Positions 52,375 to 60,743 of a stretch of DNA of 64,000 nt are shown here, piece after piece. Each line of letters starts with the position of its first letter. Within the stretch, counting starts at the first letter, position 1. The notes under the pieces are model-generated. The model made no database searches. It worked only from the letters and a program-made list of their open reading frames with translations, and had not been told where the DNA came from. The position numbers and the translations under genes are program-made. Source of the DNA: Planctomycetota bacterium. Lineage in GTDB: Bacteria > Planctomycetota > UBA1135 > GCA-002686595. Location of the stretch: positions 496,001 to 560,000 of the forward strand of contig JADYYP010000045.1 of NCBI GenBank assembly GCA_020853575.1, in the 5' to 3' direction.

Positions 52375-54138
52375 ATGCAACTACGTTCCACCACGCTCGC
52401 CACACTCACCGCCGCGCTCGCGCTCTCCACGTCCGCGCAGGCGCAGAACGCCCGCTGGTCGGTCGGCACGGCAACGCCCGACGCCGCAGTCTCGACCGCG
52501 ACCAGCGACGCCGCGTTTCAGCTCGGCGCGCTCGGTCTCGACTATCAATTCACCGCTTCCGGTGAATTGATCGAGTCGGCGACCTCGAGCGCGCGCCTGA
52601 CGGCCAGCATCGCGCGCGTTTCCAATCCGAGCCGGGCCTTCGACGTCGACTTGCATCTCGGCGGCTACTTGCGCCCCGGCATGTACGGGTACTCGGCCTG
52701 GGGCACGCCGCTGAAAAAGCTCAAGGCCAGCGCCTACGTGGGCCAAGGTGGAACCGTCGACACCAAGACCTTCCGCTACTTCACCTACGCCTGCGGCACG
52801 TTGACCGGTCGCGACGCTCTCGAGGGCGCCAAGGTCGCGGTGTACGTGCCTTGCCCCTACGACGTGCAACTCGGCCGCGGCGCGAACAACCGCAATCTCA
52901 ACGAGGGCTTCTCTTCGAAGCTACTCGCCAAGGTCACCAAGCAACCCAACTGCGGACCGTGGCTGACGTGCGTGACGCAGTGCGGCGAAATGGCCGGCGA
53001 TCTGAAGGGCGACACCTTCTACTGCGCCCAGGAAACCAAGAGCAACCCGGCCGTCGCCTACGGAGTATTCGAGCACGCTTTGTGGCTGCCGGACGTCGGG
53101 ACGGACTTCGTGTTCGTCGCCGGAGGTCAGTTCGTCGAGCACGTCGACGGCACGGCCAATCTGACCGGTGTCATCGCTCGCAAGTCCGACCCGGCGCAGC
53201 GCTTCGCGGTCGATGTCGCCTGCGCCGGTCGCGTCGATCCGGGCGACGCCAACTACCCGCCGCTCGGCAGCCCCAAGAAGGAGCTGCAACCGACGGCCTA
53301 CGTCGAGCTCGGCGGCCCGATCGACACCGACACCTTCCACTACTACGAGTCGGTCGAAGGCCACTTGACCGGACTCGAGTCGTTCTCCGGTGCGCTGGTG
53401 CACATCATGCGCGATGGGCCGGCGCTGCAAGTCGGTCGCGGGGCGAACGACCTCAACCTCAAGTACGGTGCGGCGGTGTGGTTGATGATCGACGTGATCG
53501 CGCAGCCGACGAGCGGTCCGACGTTGAGCTTCCAGGAGATGGGCGACATCAACCTGGTGCTCGACACCGATTGCATCGAGTGCGCCGACAAGGCCGAGCG
53601 CGATCCGCTCTTCGGTCAAGCCGCGGGCGGCCACGCCTTCTACCTGCCGGGCATCGGCACTGACTTCGTGTGGGCGACGCCAGGCCAGTTCACCGAGAAG
53701 TCCGACGGCACCGCGACCCTGACGGGCACGATCTATCGCGCCAGTCACCCGACTTGGCTGTTCGACGCCAACGTGACCTTCTCGGGCCGCGTCGATCCGG
53801 GCGCCTACGGCTACGCGCCGGCCGGCAGCCCCAAACGCGAGCTCGCCCCGAACGCTTACGTCGAGCTCGGCGGTCCGGTCGACACCAACGCCTGGCGCTA
53901 CTACCAGGCGACCAGCGGACGATTGACCGGCGCGGGTGCGCTCTCCGGTGCCCTGATCGACCTGTCCCGCATGGGGCCGGCCTTCCAGGTCGGTGTCGGT
54001 GCGAACGGCAAGAACGTGAAGCACGGCGCGTCGGGCTGGCTCGATGTGCGCGTGAAGACGCAGCCGACGACCGGCATTTGTCTGCCGTGGTGTGGCCTGC
54101 AGGGCGACATCAACATCGACACCGCCGAGTGCCCGTGA
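52375..54138 (+). CDS. Secreted protein with three copies of an unknown ~150-residue domain
   Basis: A 587-residue exported protein; ATG 52375 starts a signal peptide ending SAQAQ near residue 23. Three repeats start near residues 48, 234 and 420 and end near 197, 383 and 569. Each holds a beta-rich core with YVELGGP(I/V)DT, a tyrosine-rich stretch (FHYYESVEGHLTG), QVGRGAN-like strands and QPTSGP at the end. Linkers carry CxxC-like pairs (CVTQCGEM, CIECADK, CLPWCGLQ). I do not recognise the domain. Repeats 2 and 3 are closer to each other than to repeat 1. There is no YC module at the C-terminus. A surface or matrix role is inferred. Confidence 0.82.
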   Translation: MQLRSTTLATLTAALALSTSAQAQNARWSVGTATPDAAVSTATSDAAFQLGALGLDYQFTASGELIESATSSARLTASIARVSNPSRAFDVDLHLGGYLRPGMYGYSAWGTPLKKLKASAYVGQGGTVDTKTFRYFTYACGTLTGRDALEGAKVAVYVPCPYDVQLGRGANNRNLNEGFSSKLLAKVTKQPNCGPWLTCVTQCGEMAGDLKGDTFYCAQETKSNPAVAYGVFEHALWLPDVGTDFVFVAGGQFVEHVDGTANLTGVIARKSDPAQRFAVDVACAGRVDPGDANYPPLGSPKKELQPTAYVELGGPIDTDTFHYYESVEGHLTGLESFSGALVHIMRDGPALQVGRGANDLNLKYGAAVWLMIDVIAQPTSGPTLSFQEMGDINLVLDTDCIECADKAERDPLFGQAAGGHAFYLPGIGTDFVWATPGQFTEKSDGTATLTGTIYRASHPTWLFDANVTFSGRVDPGAYGYAPAGSPKRELAPNAYVELGGPVDTNAWRYYQATSGRLTGAGALSGALIDLSRMGPAFQVGVGANGKNVKHGASGWLDVRVKTQPTTGICLPWCGLQGDINIDTAECP

Positions 54139-54173
54139 CGATCGACGGGCGCCGGTAGCGCCTGGCACGAGTC

Positions 54174-54202
54174 GCGCGCGGAGTCCCTCGGGCTCCGCGC
54201 GC
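54174..54202. terminator. Bidirectional hairpin between convergent genes
   Basis: A perfect 10-bp stem (54174-54183 with 54193-54202, 9-nt loop) lies between the repeat-protein stop at 54138 and the DUF983 stop at 54228. It is well placed to end both transcripts; no T run. Confidence 0.55.
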
Positions 54203-54227
54203 GCTGTCGTTGCCGGTGCGCTCTGGA

Positions 54228-54623
54228 TCAGGCGTCGGAGCGTGGCGCGACCCAGCTTTCGCCGTTGCTGACGTCCACCGAGTATTCGACCGCTGTCCAG
54301 AAGGCCATCCCGATCGGCAAGAAACAGTAGCTGAAACCGAGGACCACGATCACGCCCACGCTGAGCGCCACCGGCTTGGACCAGTCGGTGAAGAAGAACA
54401 AGGACAGCGCGACGGCCATCGCGAAGATCTCGGTCACCGCCGCCGAGAAGTACATGCTCCCGGTCTGAGCACCGGCCTCGCGCCGGAACTGCAGGTCGCA
54501 CTCGCCGCAGCGCTCGTGCAACCGGGCGAAACGCGCGAACAGCGCGCCCTTTCCGCACTGCGGACAACGCTTGCGCAGCGCGCGACGGAAGAACGTCCAA
54601 CGCCCAGGCGCGTCCGTGGTCAT
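54228..54623 (-). CDS. DUF983-family membrane protein
   Basis: A 131-residue protein with a zinc-ribbon-like start (RCPQCGKGALFARFARLHERC then CDLQF: two Cys pairs) followed by two membrane spans (TEIFAMAVALSLFFF and ALSVGVIVVLGFSYCFLPIG). This is the DUF983 plan, whose biochemical role is not established. ATG 54623 overlaps the TGA of the upstream transporter gene by 4 bp, indicating translational coupling. Confidence 0.85.
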   Translation of the reverse strand: MTTDAPGRWTFFRRALRKRCPQCGKGALFARFARLHERCGECDLQFRREAGAQTGSMYFSAAVTEIFAMAVALSLFFFTDWSKPVALSVGVIVVLGFSYCFLPIGMAFWTAVEYSVDVSNGESWVAPRSDA

Positions 54624-55996
54624 GCGTCGATCCCCAGGTGGCGCGCGACGATCAACGCCAGCGCGAACAGCAGGAACAGCTGCACGACCAGCGGTCCGAT
54701 GAAACGCAGCCAGCGCTGATACGGCACGCGCCCCAAGGCCAGCACGCCCATCAACACCGCATTGGTCGGAATCACCATGTTCGTCAAGCCGTCGCCGCAC
54801 TGGAAGGCGAGCACGGCGGCCTGTCGCGAGACCCCGGTGAGGTCGGCGAGCGGCGTCATCAGCGGCATGGTCACGTAAGCCTGCGCCGAGCCCGACGGGA
54901 TGAACAGATTCGTCGCGGACTGGACCGCGAGCATGCCCACCGCGGAGACGTCGGGACCTAGTCCTTCGAGCGGCGTGGCGATGGCGTGGACCACGGCGTC
55001 GATGCAGTGTCCGTCCTCGAGCACCACCTGGATGGTCTTCGCGAATCCGATCAAGAGCGCCGTCGAGGTCATCTCCGCCGCTCCCTTGCAGAACTCTCTG
55101 GCCGTGCGATTGGGACCGAGTGGCGCGAGGAACGCAGAGAGCAGCGCGCAGCCCAAGAAGATCGCGGAGAGCTCGGTCAGCGCCCAGTCACGGCTCGCGC
55201 TGCCCCACACGAAGACACCGATGCCGACGGCGAAGCTCGCCAGCGCCACGACGTGACGCACGCTCATCGGAACGTGCTGCGCTTGCTCGAGCGGACCGGC
55301 GTCCACTCCGGCCAACAGGCTGCGCGACGGATCGCGGCGGACGCGCAATGCGTAGCGCGCCAAGTGCACCACGCCGACGGTGATCGCGATGCACCACAAG
55401 AGCCAGCGCCACCCCGCGCCGGAGTGCGGTGGAAGCTCGGCGATCGTCTGCGCGATCACGACCGTGAAGGGGTTGTGCGCCGCGGCGGCGTACCCGATGC
55501 CCGCCGCCACGTACACGATGCCGACCGCGACCAGCGCGTCGAATCCGAGCGCGGCGCACATCGACACCAGGATCGGAACGAACGGCACGTATTCCTCGGC
55601 CATGCCAATGGTGGCCGCGCCGACCGAGAGCACCACCGTCATGCCAGCGATCAGCAGCACCGGGCGGTGCCCCAGGGCGCGGATCGAGCTGGTCAGCAGG
55701 GCATCGATCGCGCCACCCGCGCGCAGCACGCCGATCACGCCTCCCACGATGAACACGAAGAAGATCACTTCGCCGGCGCGCTCGAATCCGCGCGGGATCG
55801 AGGTCAGGAACGCGTGCCAAGGCAGCGCTGCGGCTTGGACCTCGTGAAACGTGCCCGGGACCACCTTGGTGCGCGAACCCGCGGCCACGCGCTCGAACTC
55901 ACCCGTCGGCAACAGCCAAGTCGCGACGAGAGCGACGACGATCAATGCGAAGATCAGCACCAACGCATCGGGGAAACGACTCGGCCGCTGGCTCAT
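54620..55996 (-). CDS. YfcC-type secondary transporter
   Basis: A 458-residue polytopic membrane protein with about 12 spans, from ATG 55996. LPTGEFERVAAGSRTKVVPGTF after the first span, VFIVGGVIGVLRAGGAIDA and FIPSGSAQAYVTMPLMTPLA are signatures of the YfcC family, putative dicarboxylate, peptide or amino-acid uptake carriers of the ion transporter superfamily. The substrate is not known. Its stop overlaps the start of the DUF983 gene. An alternative ATG at 56029 would add 11 residues. Confidence 0.85.
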   Translation of the reverse strand: MSQRPSRFPDALVLIFALIVVALVATWLLPTGEFERVAAGSRTKVVPGTFHEVQAAALPWHAFLTSIPRGFERAGEVIFFVFIVGGVIGVLRAGGAIDALLTSSIRALGHRPVLLIAGMTVVLSVGAATIGMAEEYVPFVPILVSMCAALGFDALVAVGIVYVAAGIGYAAAAHNPFTVVIAQTIAELPPHSGAGWRWLLWCIAITVGVVHLARYALRVRRDPSRSLLAGVDAGPLEQAQHVPMSVRHVVALASFAVGIGVFVWGSASRDWALTELSAIFLGCALLSAFLAPLGPNRTAREFCKGAAEMTSTALLIGFAKTIQVVLEDGHCIDAVVHAIATPLEGLGPDVSAVGMLAVQSATNLFIPSGSAQAYVTMPLMTPLADLTGVSRQAAVLAFQCGDGLTNMVIPTNAVLMGVLALGRVPYQRWLRFIGPLVVQLFLLFALALIVARHLGIDA

Positions 55997-56065
55997 CGGG
56001 GCGCCGATGGTAGCGAGCCGAAGACCCACCTGCGCGCGCCTTTCGAGCGCCGCGCGCGCCCAAAC

Positions 56066-59000
56066 TCAGCGCAGCTTGGGCTCGAAGCGCAGCACGACGA
56101 TGTCAGCGGTGTCCGGACTGTCGGGCGCGACGTCCGCGGTGGCGGCCTCGAAGCCCTCGCACTGCGCGCTGATCCGACACGGCCCCGCCGGCAGCGCGAC
56201 GCGCACGCGCGTCTCCGCACCCGGAACGAGTTGCGGGCCCAGCTCGCGCGACAACGTGTCGCCGTCGAGCATTTGCAGCGACTGAGCGGTCAACGTCCCG
56301 TGCTCGTCATAGCGCTGCACCCAGCACCGCAGGCTGCGTTCCAGCCGTGTCTGGCCGGGCTCGAGACCCGAATAGCCCGCGAAGCTCGCGCACAGCACGC
56401 CGCGCTCGTCGCGCACCTCGACCTTCCAACGACCGACGATGCCGAAATCCGCGCCGCGTGTCGCCAAGCGCTGCACCAGGACCAGCTCGACCTCGCGTTT
56501 GGGCGAGCCGACATCGAGATCGAGCGAGAGCACCTGCTCGTCCTCGTAGGGCTCGCGCAGGTCGAACACGAAACGCTGCTCGAGATCGACCTCGGGCAAG
56601 CGCACGCGCAACACCACGTCCTGGGCCGGCAGTCCGATCAGTTCCAGCTCGCCGCGCGCGCCCAACGGCAACACGTTGGTCCAGTAGAAAGGACTGATCG
56701 AAGCGGCGAGTGGCCGCCCTTGCGGATCCTCGCAGATCACGCGCGCCTGAGTCACGGGATTGCCCAGCGCATCGACGACGCGCACCGACAGCGAGCGCGC
56801 CGGCAGCATGGCGACCTCGAGCTCGTGCACGCCGACCGCGTAGAACTCGGGCCGCACGAACGTCGGTGCGTAGCCTTCGGCCGACACCGTAAGGCCCCAG
56901 GAGCCCGTGACCTCGACACCGAGGTCGAAGCGTCCATCGACGGCTTGCTGCAAGGCGGCCGTGCGCAGCTTCTCGCGCTCGCGCGCGAGCCGCGCCGTGG
57001 CGGTGAAGCGCGACAACGGCTGACCGCTGAGCGCGTCGACGACACGGCCGCGGAACGTGACCGCGTCACGCGCGCGCGGATCGAGCTCGATGCTGACGTC
57101 TTGCACGCCGCTCGCCAAGCGCCGCCGCGCGCGCGGCGCGAGCTCGCCTCCGGGGAACACCAGCAGCTCGCGCTCGCCTGCGCCCGACATGTACAGCGTG
57201 AAGCGCCCTTGCGCATCGGTGAAGGCCTCGTCGAGCTCCAAGAGCGAGCCCAGCGTGCGCGAGAAACCCGACTCCGGAGGCGCGTTTTCGAGCTGACCAC
57301 GCAACACGACGCGCGCCGCGGCCGCGGGCGAGCCGTCGGCCTCGCGCACCTCACCCACCAAGGGCGCCGCGGGCGACAGGGCGATCACGCGCCGCACGTA
57401 GGAGCGGCCGTCGAGCACCAAGTCGTCGAGGCGCGCGGCGAATCCTGGCGCACGGATCCGCAGTCCCAGGCGCGTGCGTTCGTCGAACACGCGCAGGCGC
57501 ACGATGCCGTCCGCTCCGCTCTTGCCCGACGACGACTGCAGCTCGGCGCCAGCACACGCGACGAGCGCGTCGGCGACCGGATCGCCGGTCTCGTCGACCA
57601 GGGCGAGCTCGAGATCGACGCCGCGCTCGAGCACGAGCTCGAAGTCGTCGCGCGCCTCGAACGCGCCCACGCTCGTGGCGCCGACACCGGGCTTGCTCGC
57701 GCGCAGGTTGTGCGAGCGCGGAGGAACCCCGCGCAGCTCGAAGCTCCCGTCGGCGCGCGTGGTGGTCGCGGGGCAGATCAGCGAGCGCCAACTCGAGCCG
57801 CGCTCGCCCGTCGAACGTCCCTGGCCGCGGCGATCGATCGTCAGGGCATCGACGCTCGCATCCGCCACTCCGGCGCCGTCGGCATCGACCACGCGCCCGC
57901 GCAACGTCCACTCGGGCTGCAACACGAATTCGAGGTCGAGGACGTCGCGCGCGGCGTCGAATTGCGCGACGAAACCCGCCACGGCCACGAGACCAGGCGC
58001 GCGAGCGTGCAAGTAGAAACGCGACGGCAGTCCGCCGAGCTCGAAATGCCCGCTGGCGTCGCTACGCGCCAGCGCGATCACGCCCGAGCACTCGCCATCG
58101 ACGATCTCCGGGCGCAGCGAGTCCAGGGCGAGCAACTCGACGAAGGGCATCGGTCGCCCCACCTCGTCGATGGTGCGGCCCGCCACGCGGCAGGCGTCGG
58201 CAAGCTCGAGCTCGACGGCGAATTCCGTCCGCGCACGGTCGTCCGCGACCTGCGCCCGAGCCGCGAGCGAGGCCTGCGTGGCCCCGACGTCGACGACCCA
58301 CAGCGAGCGCTGCGGCACGTCGAACTCCACGCCGCCATTGGCGTCGGTGACACCGCTCGCGAGCTCCACGCCGTCGGCGCTGACGCTGACGGCCGCTCCA
58401 CCCACACGTGCTCCGCTGCCCGCGCGGGTGACCTCGACGCGCAAGGTGCAGCGCAGCTCGAGCTCCGCTCGATCCGCTCGCTCCTCGGATTCGTCCGCCG
58501 TCTGGGACAGGAGCTTGAGGGGCCCGGCGTTGGGGTCATGGGCGGCGGAGATCGGCAGCGCGTCACCCCGGACGCGCGCACCCCACAGCGGCCACGTGAA
58601 ATATGCCAAGCCAGCGAGCAGCGCCAGCGAAGTGGCGGCGATCCACGCCAAACCCTGGCCCTGCGGAGCCGAGCCGCTCAGCGCGGTCGGAACGGCGCCG
58701 CGCGGATAGGTCAACGGCAAGAGCGCCGCCATCCAGCGCCCGCGGTCCTTCGCGTAGCGTCGATCGAGCTCTCCGCGCAGCATCGCCAAGCCCCGCTTGA
58801 TGCGCGTCCGCGCGGTCTCGACCGGGATTCCCAGACGTCGCGCCACTTCGCGCGGCGGCAGGTCCTCGTAGAAGCGCAGCAGGATCACCGCGCGATAGGG
58901 CTCGTGCAGCTCCACCAGAGCGTCGACGACGGCGCGCCGTGCGTTCTCGCGCTCGACGATGTCACCCGTCGACGGCACGCCTTCGGCGCGCGCCGACTGC

Positions 59001-59251
59001 TCTTCGCGCGTGGCGCGGCGTTGGCGCGCACGAAACAGCTGCAAGGCGTGGTTGCGCGCGACCGTCGAGAGCCAACCGCGGACCGAGCTCGCGTCGGTGG
59101 GCGGCCGGCGCAGCGCGGAGAGCATGGTCTCTTGAACGATGTCCTGCGCATCGCTCGCGTCGTGCACGAGCTGAGACGCCAGCCCCGCGAGGAACTCGGA
59201 GTGGGCCAGCAACAGCTCTTCGTTGGGGGTCGGGGAAGCTCGTGAGTTCAT
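56066..59251 (-). CDS. ECF sigma factor fused to a membrane anchor and carboxypeptidase-regulatory-like domains
   Basis: A 1,061-residue fusion. Residues 10-80 match sigma region 2 (LVHDASDAQDIVQETMLSAL, RGWLSTVARNHALQLFR). Residues 107-160 match region 4 (LHEPYRAVILLRFYEDLPP, REVARRLGIPVETARTRIKR). One membrane span follows at about 200-222 (LAWIAATSLALLAGLAYFTW). The remaining 840 residues are beta-rich, with repeated carboxypeptidase-regulatory-like units (GRVVDADGAGVADASVDAL, TTRADGSFELRGVP, FRGRVVDALSGQPL). The topology implies a cytoplasmic sigma domain and a large outer region. No anti-sigma gene is adjacent. Release by proteolysis or signalling through the span is inferred. ATG 59251 is preferred over a start seven codons upstream. 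Confidence 0.9.
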   Translation of the reverse strand: MNSRASPTPNEELLLAHSEFLAGLASQLVHDASDAQDIVQETMLSALRRPPTDASSVRGWLSTVARNHALQLFRARQRRATREEQSARAEGVPSTGDIVERENARRAVVDALVELHEPYRAVILLRFYEDLPPREVARRLGIPVETARTRIKRGLAMLRGELDRRYAKDRGRWMAALLPLTYPRGAVPTALSGSAPQGQGLAWIAATSLALLAGLAYFTWPLWGARVRGDALPISAAHDPNAGPLKLLSQTADESEERADRAELELRCTLRVEVTRAGSGARVGGAAVSVSADGVELASGVTDANGGVEFDVPQRSLWVVDVGATQASLAARAQVADDRARTEFAVELELADACRVAGRTIDEVGRPMPFVELLALDSLRPEIVDGECSGVIALARSDASGHFELGGLPSRFYLHARAPGLVAVAGFVAQFDAARDVLDLEFVLQPEWTLRGRVVDADGAGVADASVDALTIDRRGQGRSTGERGSSWRSLICPATTTRADGSFELRGVPPRSHNLRASKPGVGATSVGAFEARDDFELVLERGVDLELALVDETGDPVADALVACAGAELQSSSGKSGADGIVRLRVFDERTRLGLRIRAPGFAARLDDLVLDGRSYVRRVIALSPAAPLVGEVREADGSPAAAARVVLRGQLENAPPESGFSRTLGSLLELDEAFTDAQGRFTLYMSGAGERELLVFPGGELAPRARRRLASGVQDVSIELDPRARDAVTFRGRVVDALSGQPLSRFTATARLAREREKLRTAALQQAVDGRFDLGVEVTGSWGLTVSAEGYAPTFVRPEFYAVGVHELEVAMLPARSLSVRVVDALGNPVTQARVICEDPQGRPLAASISPFYWTNVLPLGARGELELIGLPAQDVVLRVRLPEVDLEQRFVFDLREPYEDEQVLSLDLDVGSPKREVELVLVQRLATRGADFGIVGRWKVEVRDERGVLCASFAGYSGLEPGQTRLERSLRCWVQRYDEHGTLTAQSLQMLDGDTLSRELGPQLVPGAETRVRVALPAGPCRISAQCEGFEAATADVAPDSPDTADIVVLRFEPKLR

Positions 59252-59438
59252 GGTGCGCGAACGTGCTCGCACCTCGGAGATGCCGCAGCGCCGGAAAACG
59301 GTTCGCGATTCGCCCGAGCGAGACCTCGGTAGTCTCAGTCTATTCTGGCGGCGCGAGAGCTGCCCGGCACTCGCGTCCGACGCCCAGGATTGACGCCGAG
59401 CCCCGCCTTCGAGCGCGAAAACCCTTCCGAGGCCGAGC

Positions 59439-60614
59439 TCACTTCGCGGCCTTGGGCGCCTTGACCCACGCGCGCCAGGCTGTGTCGAAATCGGCCGCGC
59501 TCCAGCCCCACAGCTCTTGGAACAGCCGGCGCTGGAGCCCCGGGAGATCGGCTCCCGACTGCATGCCCTTGTCGTCGAGTTGCCCCTTGATGCCGGCCAG
59601 CAGGCGCGCGTACTCGTCGCCGTGCTCGTCGATCAGAAAGCGTGTCATCGACCAAGCGCTGACGATGCCGTCGATCCCGAGCTCGCCGAACTCGTGGCAC
59701 GCGGAGAGCTCCGCCAGGCGTGGGGCCTTGTCGCTCGCGACCAGCTTGAGCGCCGCGGCCCCGAAGTCGCTCGGTCCCTTGCTGTCGCGCAGCGAGCCCT
59801 CTTCGCCTTCGCCGGTGAGCGACTCGTAGTGCGCCTCCTTCTCGAGCGCCACCGCGAGCCCCTCGTCCATCCACACCGGCGGGTAGTAGGCGAAATGCTT
59901 GTAGGCCGCGAACATCACATGGGCCAAGTTGTGCACGACGTGCGGCCACAGCCAGCGGTCCTCGCGCAGGTCCGCATCCTCGGCCGGCACGCTGACGATC
60001 AACTTGTGCAGCCCGGGGAAATGCCAGCGGAACGAGTCATTGACGAGCACACCGCTGAAGCTCGACGTGAAGCGCTTGTGGTTGTCGCGCGTGGTGTGCA
60101 CGACGACCTCGAACTTGTCCTTCTCTCCGAGGAACTTCCCCGCGCCCATGTACGGGCCGGACGCGCGGCGCTCCGCTGGAAAGTCGGCGTCGGTCACGCG
60201 CAGCAGCGCTTGGAAGCGCGCGTAGAACTCCTCGCCCTTGAGCGCCATCAGATGCAGCCGCAGCCACGGATCGAGGCGCTTGGGCTTGGCCGGAACGGCG
60301 GGCAACTTGGCGCGCAAGCGCTCGAGCTCGGCGGCCACGCGTTCCTTGTCGCGCTGGTCGACCGCGTCGTCGCCCAGGGACGAAGCCCAGCGCAGGTGCG
60401 CGGTCTCGAGGAAGATCCACTGACTGGTCGGCAGCTTGGCGACGATCTCCGCGCTGTCCTTGTCGGCCAGCGCGAAGGGACCGTGCGAGACGACACCCGC
60501 GGCGCTCATCAGCGCCGGGTCGTTCTTGCAGTACGGACAAACGTCGCCGGCCTGGGGCTTCGATCCGGTTTGGAAGGCAGCGACGAGCGCGAGCGAGAGC
60601 ACCAGCGGCTTCAT
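59439..60614 (-). CDS. Secreted peptidase-MA-like protein with altered active site
   Basis: A 391-residue exported protein, signal peptide MKPLVLSLALVAAFQTGSK. A CxxC pair follows (VCPYCKND). The C-terminal half resembles gluzincins of the DUF1570/peptidase-MA type: VVHNLAHVMF near 227-236 and, 20 or so residues on, PVWMDEGLAVALE, which would supply the third metal ligand. The general-base Glu of HExxH is replaced: the motif reads HNLAH (His228, Asn229, His232). Metal binding could persist but normal hydrolysis is doubtful. ATG 60614 is chosen; an in-frame TTG at 60620 is a minor alternative. Confidence 0.75.
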   Translation of the reverse strand: MKPLVLSLALVAAFQTGSKPQAGDVCPYCKNDPALMSAAGVVSHGPFALADKDSAEIVAKLPTSQWIFLETAHLRWASSLGDDAVDQRDKERVAAELERLRAKLPAVPAKPKRLDPWLRLHLMALKGEEFYARFQALLRVTDADFPAERRASGPYMGAGKFLGEKDKFEVVVHTTRDNHKRFTSSFSGVLVNDSFRWHFPGLHKLIVSVPAEDADLREDRWLWPHVVHNLAHVMFAAYKHFAYYPPVWMDEGLAVALEKEAHYESLTGEGEEGSLRDSKGPSDFGAAALKLVASDKAPRLAELSACHEFGELGIDGIVSAWSMTRFLIDEHGDEYARLLAGIKGQLDDKGMQSGADLPGLQRRLFQELWGWSAADFDTAWRAWVKAPKAAK

Positions 60615-60653
60615 GACCAACTCAGACTACGGCAAGGAGTGCCTGCAAAGGAA

Positions 60654-60683
60654 CGAGGGGCGCCCCTATCGGGACGCCCCTCG
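60654..60683 (-). terminator. Hairpin between two same-strand secreted-protein genes
   Basis: A 9-bp stem (60654-60662 with 60675-60683) encloses a 12-nt loop that can itself pair. It lies 60 bp after the stop of the gene at 60744-61937. On the minus strand TTCCTTT follows, a weak U tract. Likely terminator of that gene. Confidence 0.55.
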
Positions 60684-60743
60684 CCGGGGGATTCCATTCA
60701 CTCTCGTGCCGCGGCGCTCAGGACGCCGCGTCAAGTCGAGCGC

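Noticed and set aside
54986..59245. A 1,419-codon open frame on the plus strand across the transporter and sigma-factor region
   Set aside because: It is antisense to two genes with clear family motifs, is rich in Arg, Ala, His and Gln as expected of a shadow frame in GC-rich DNA, and shows no motif.
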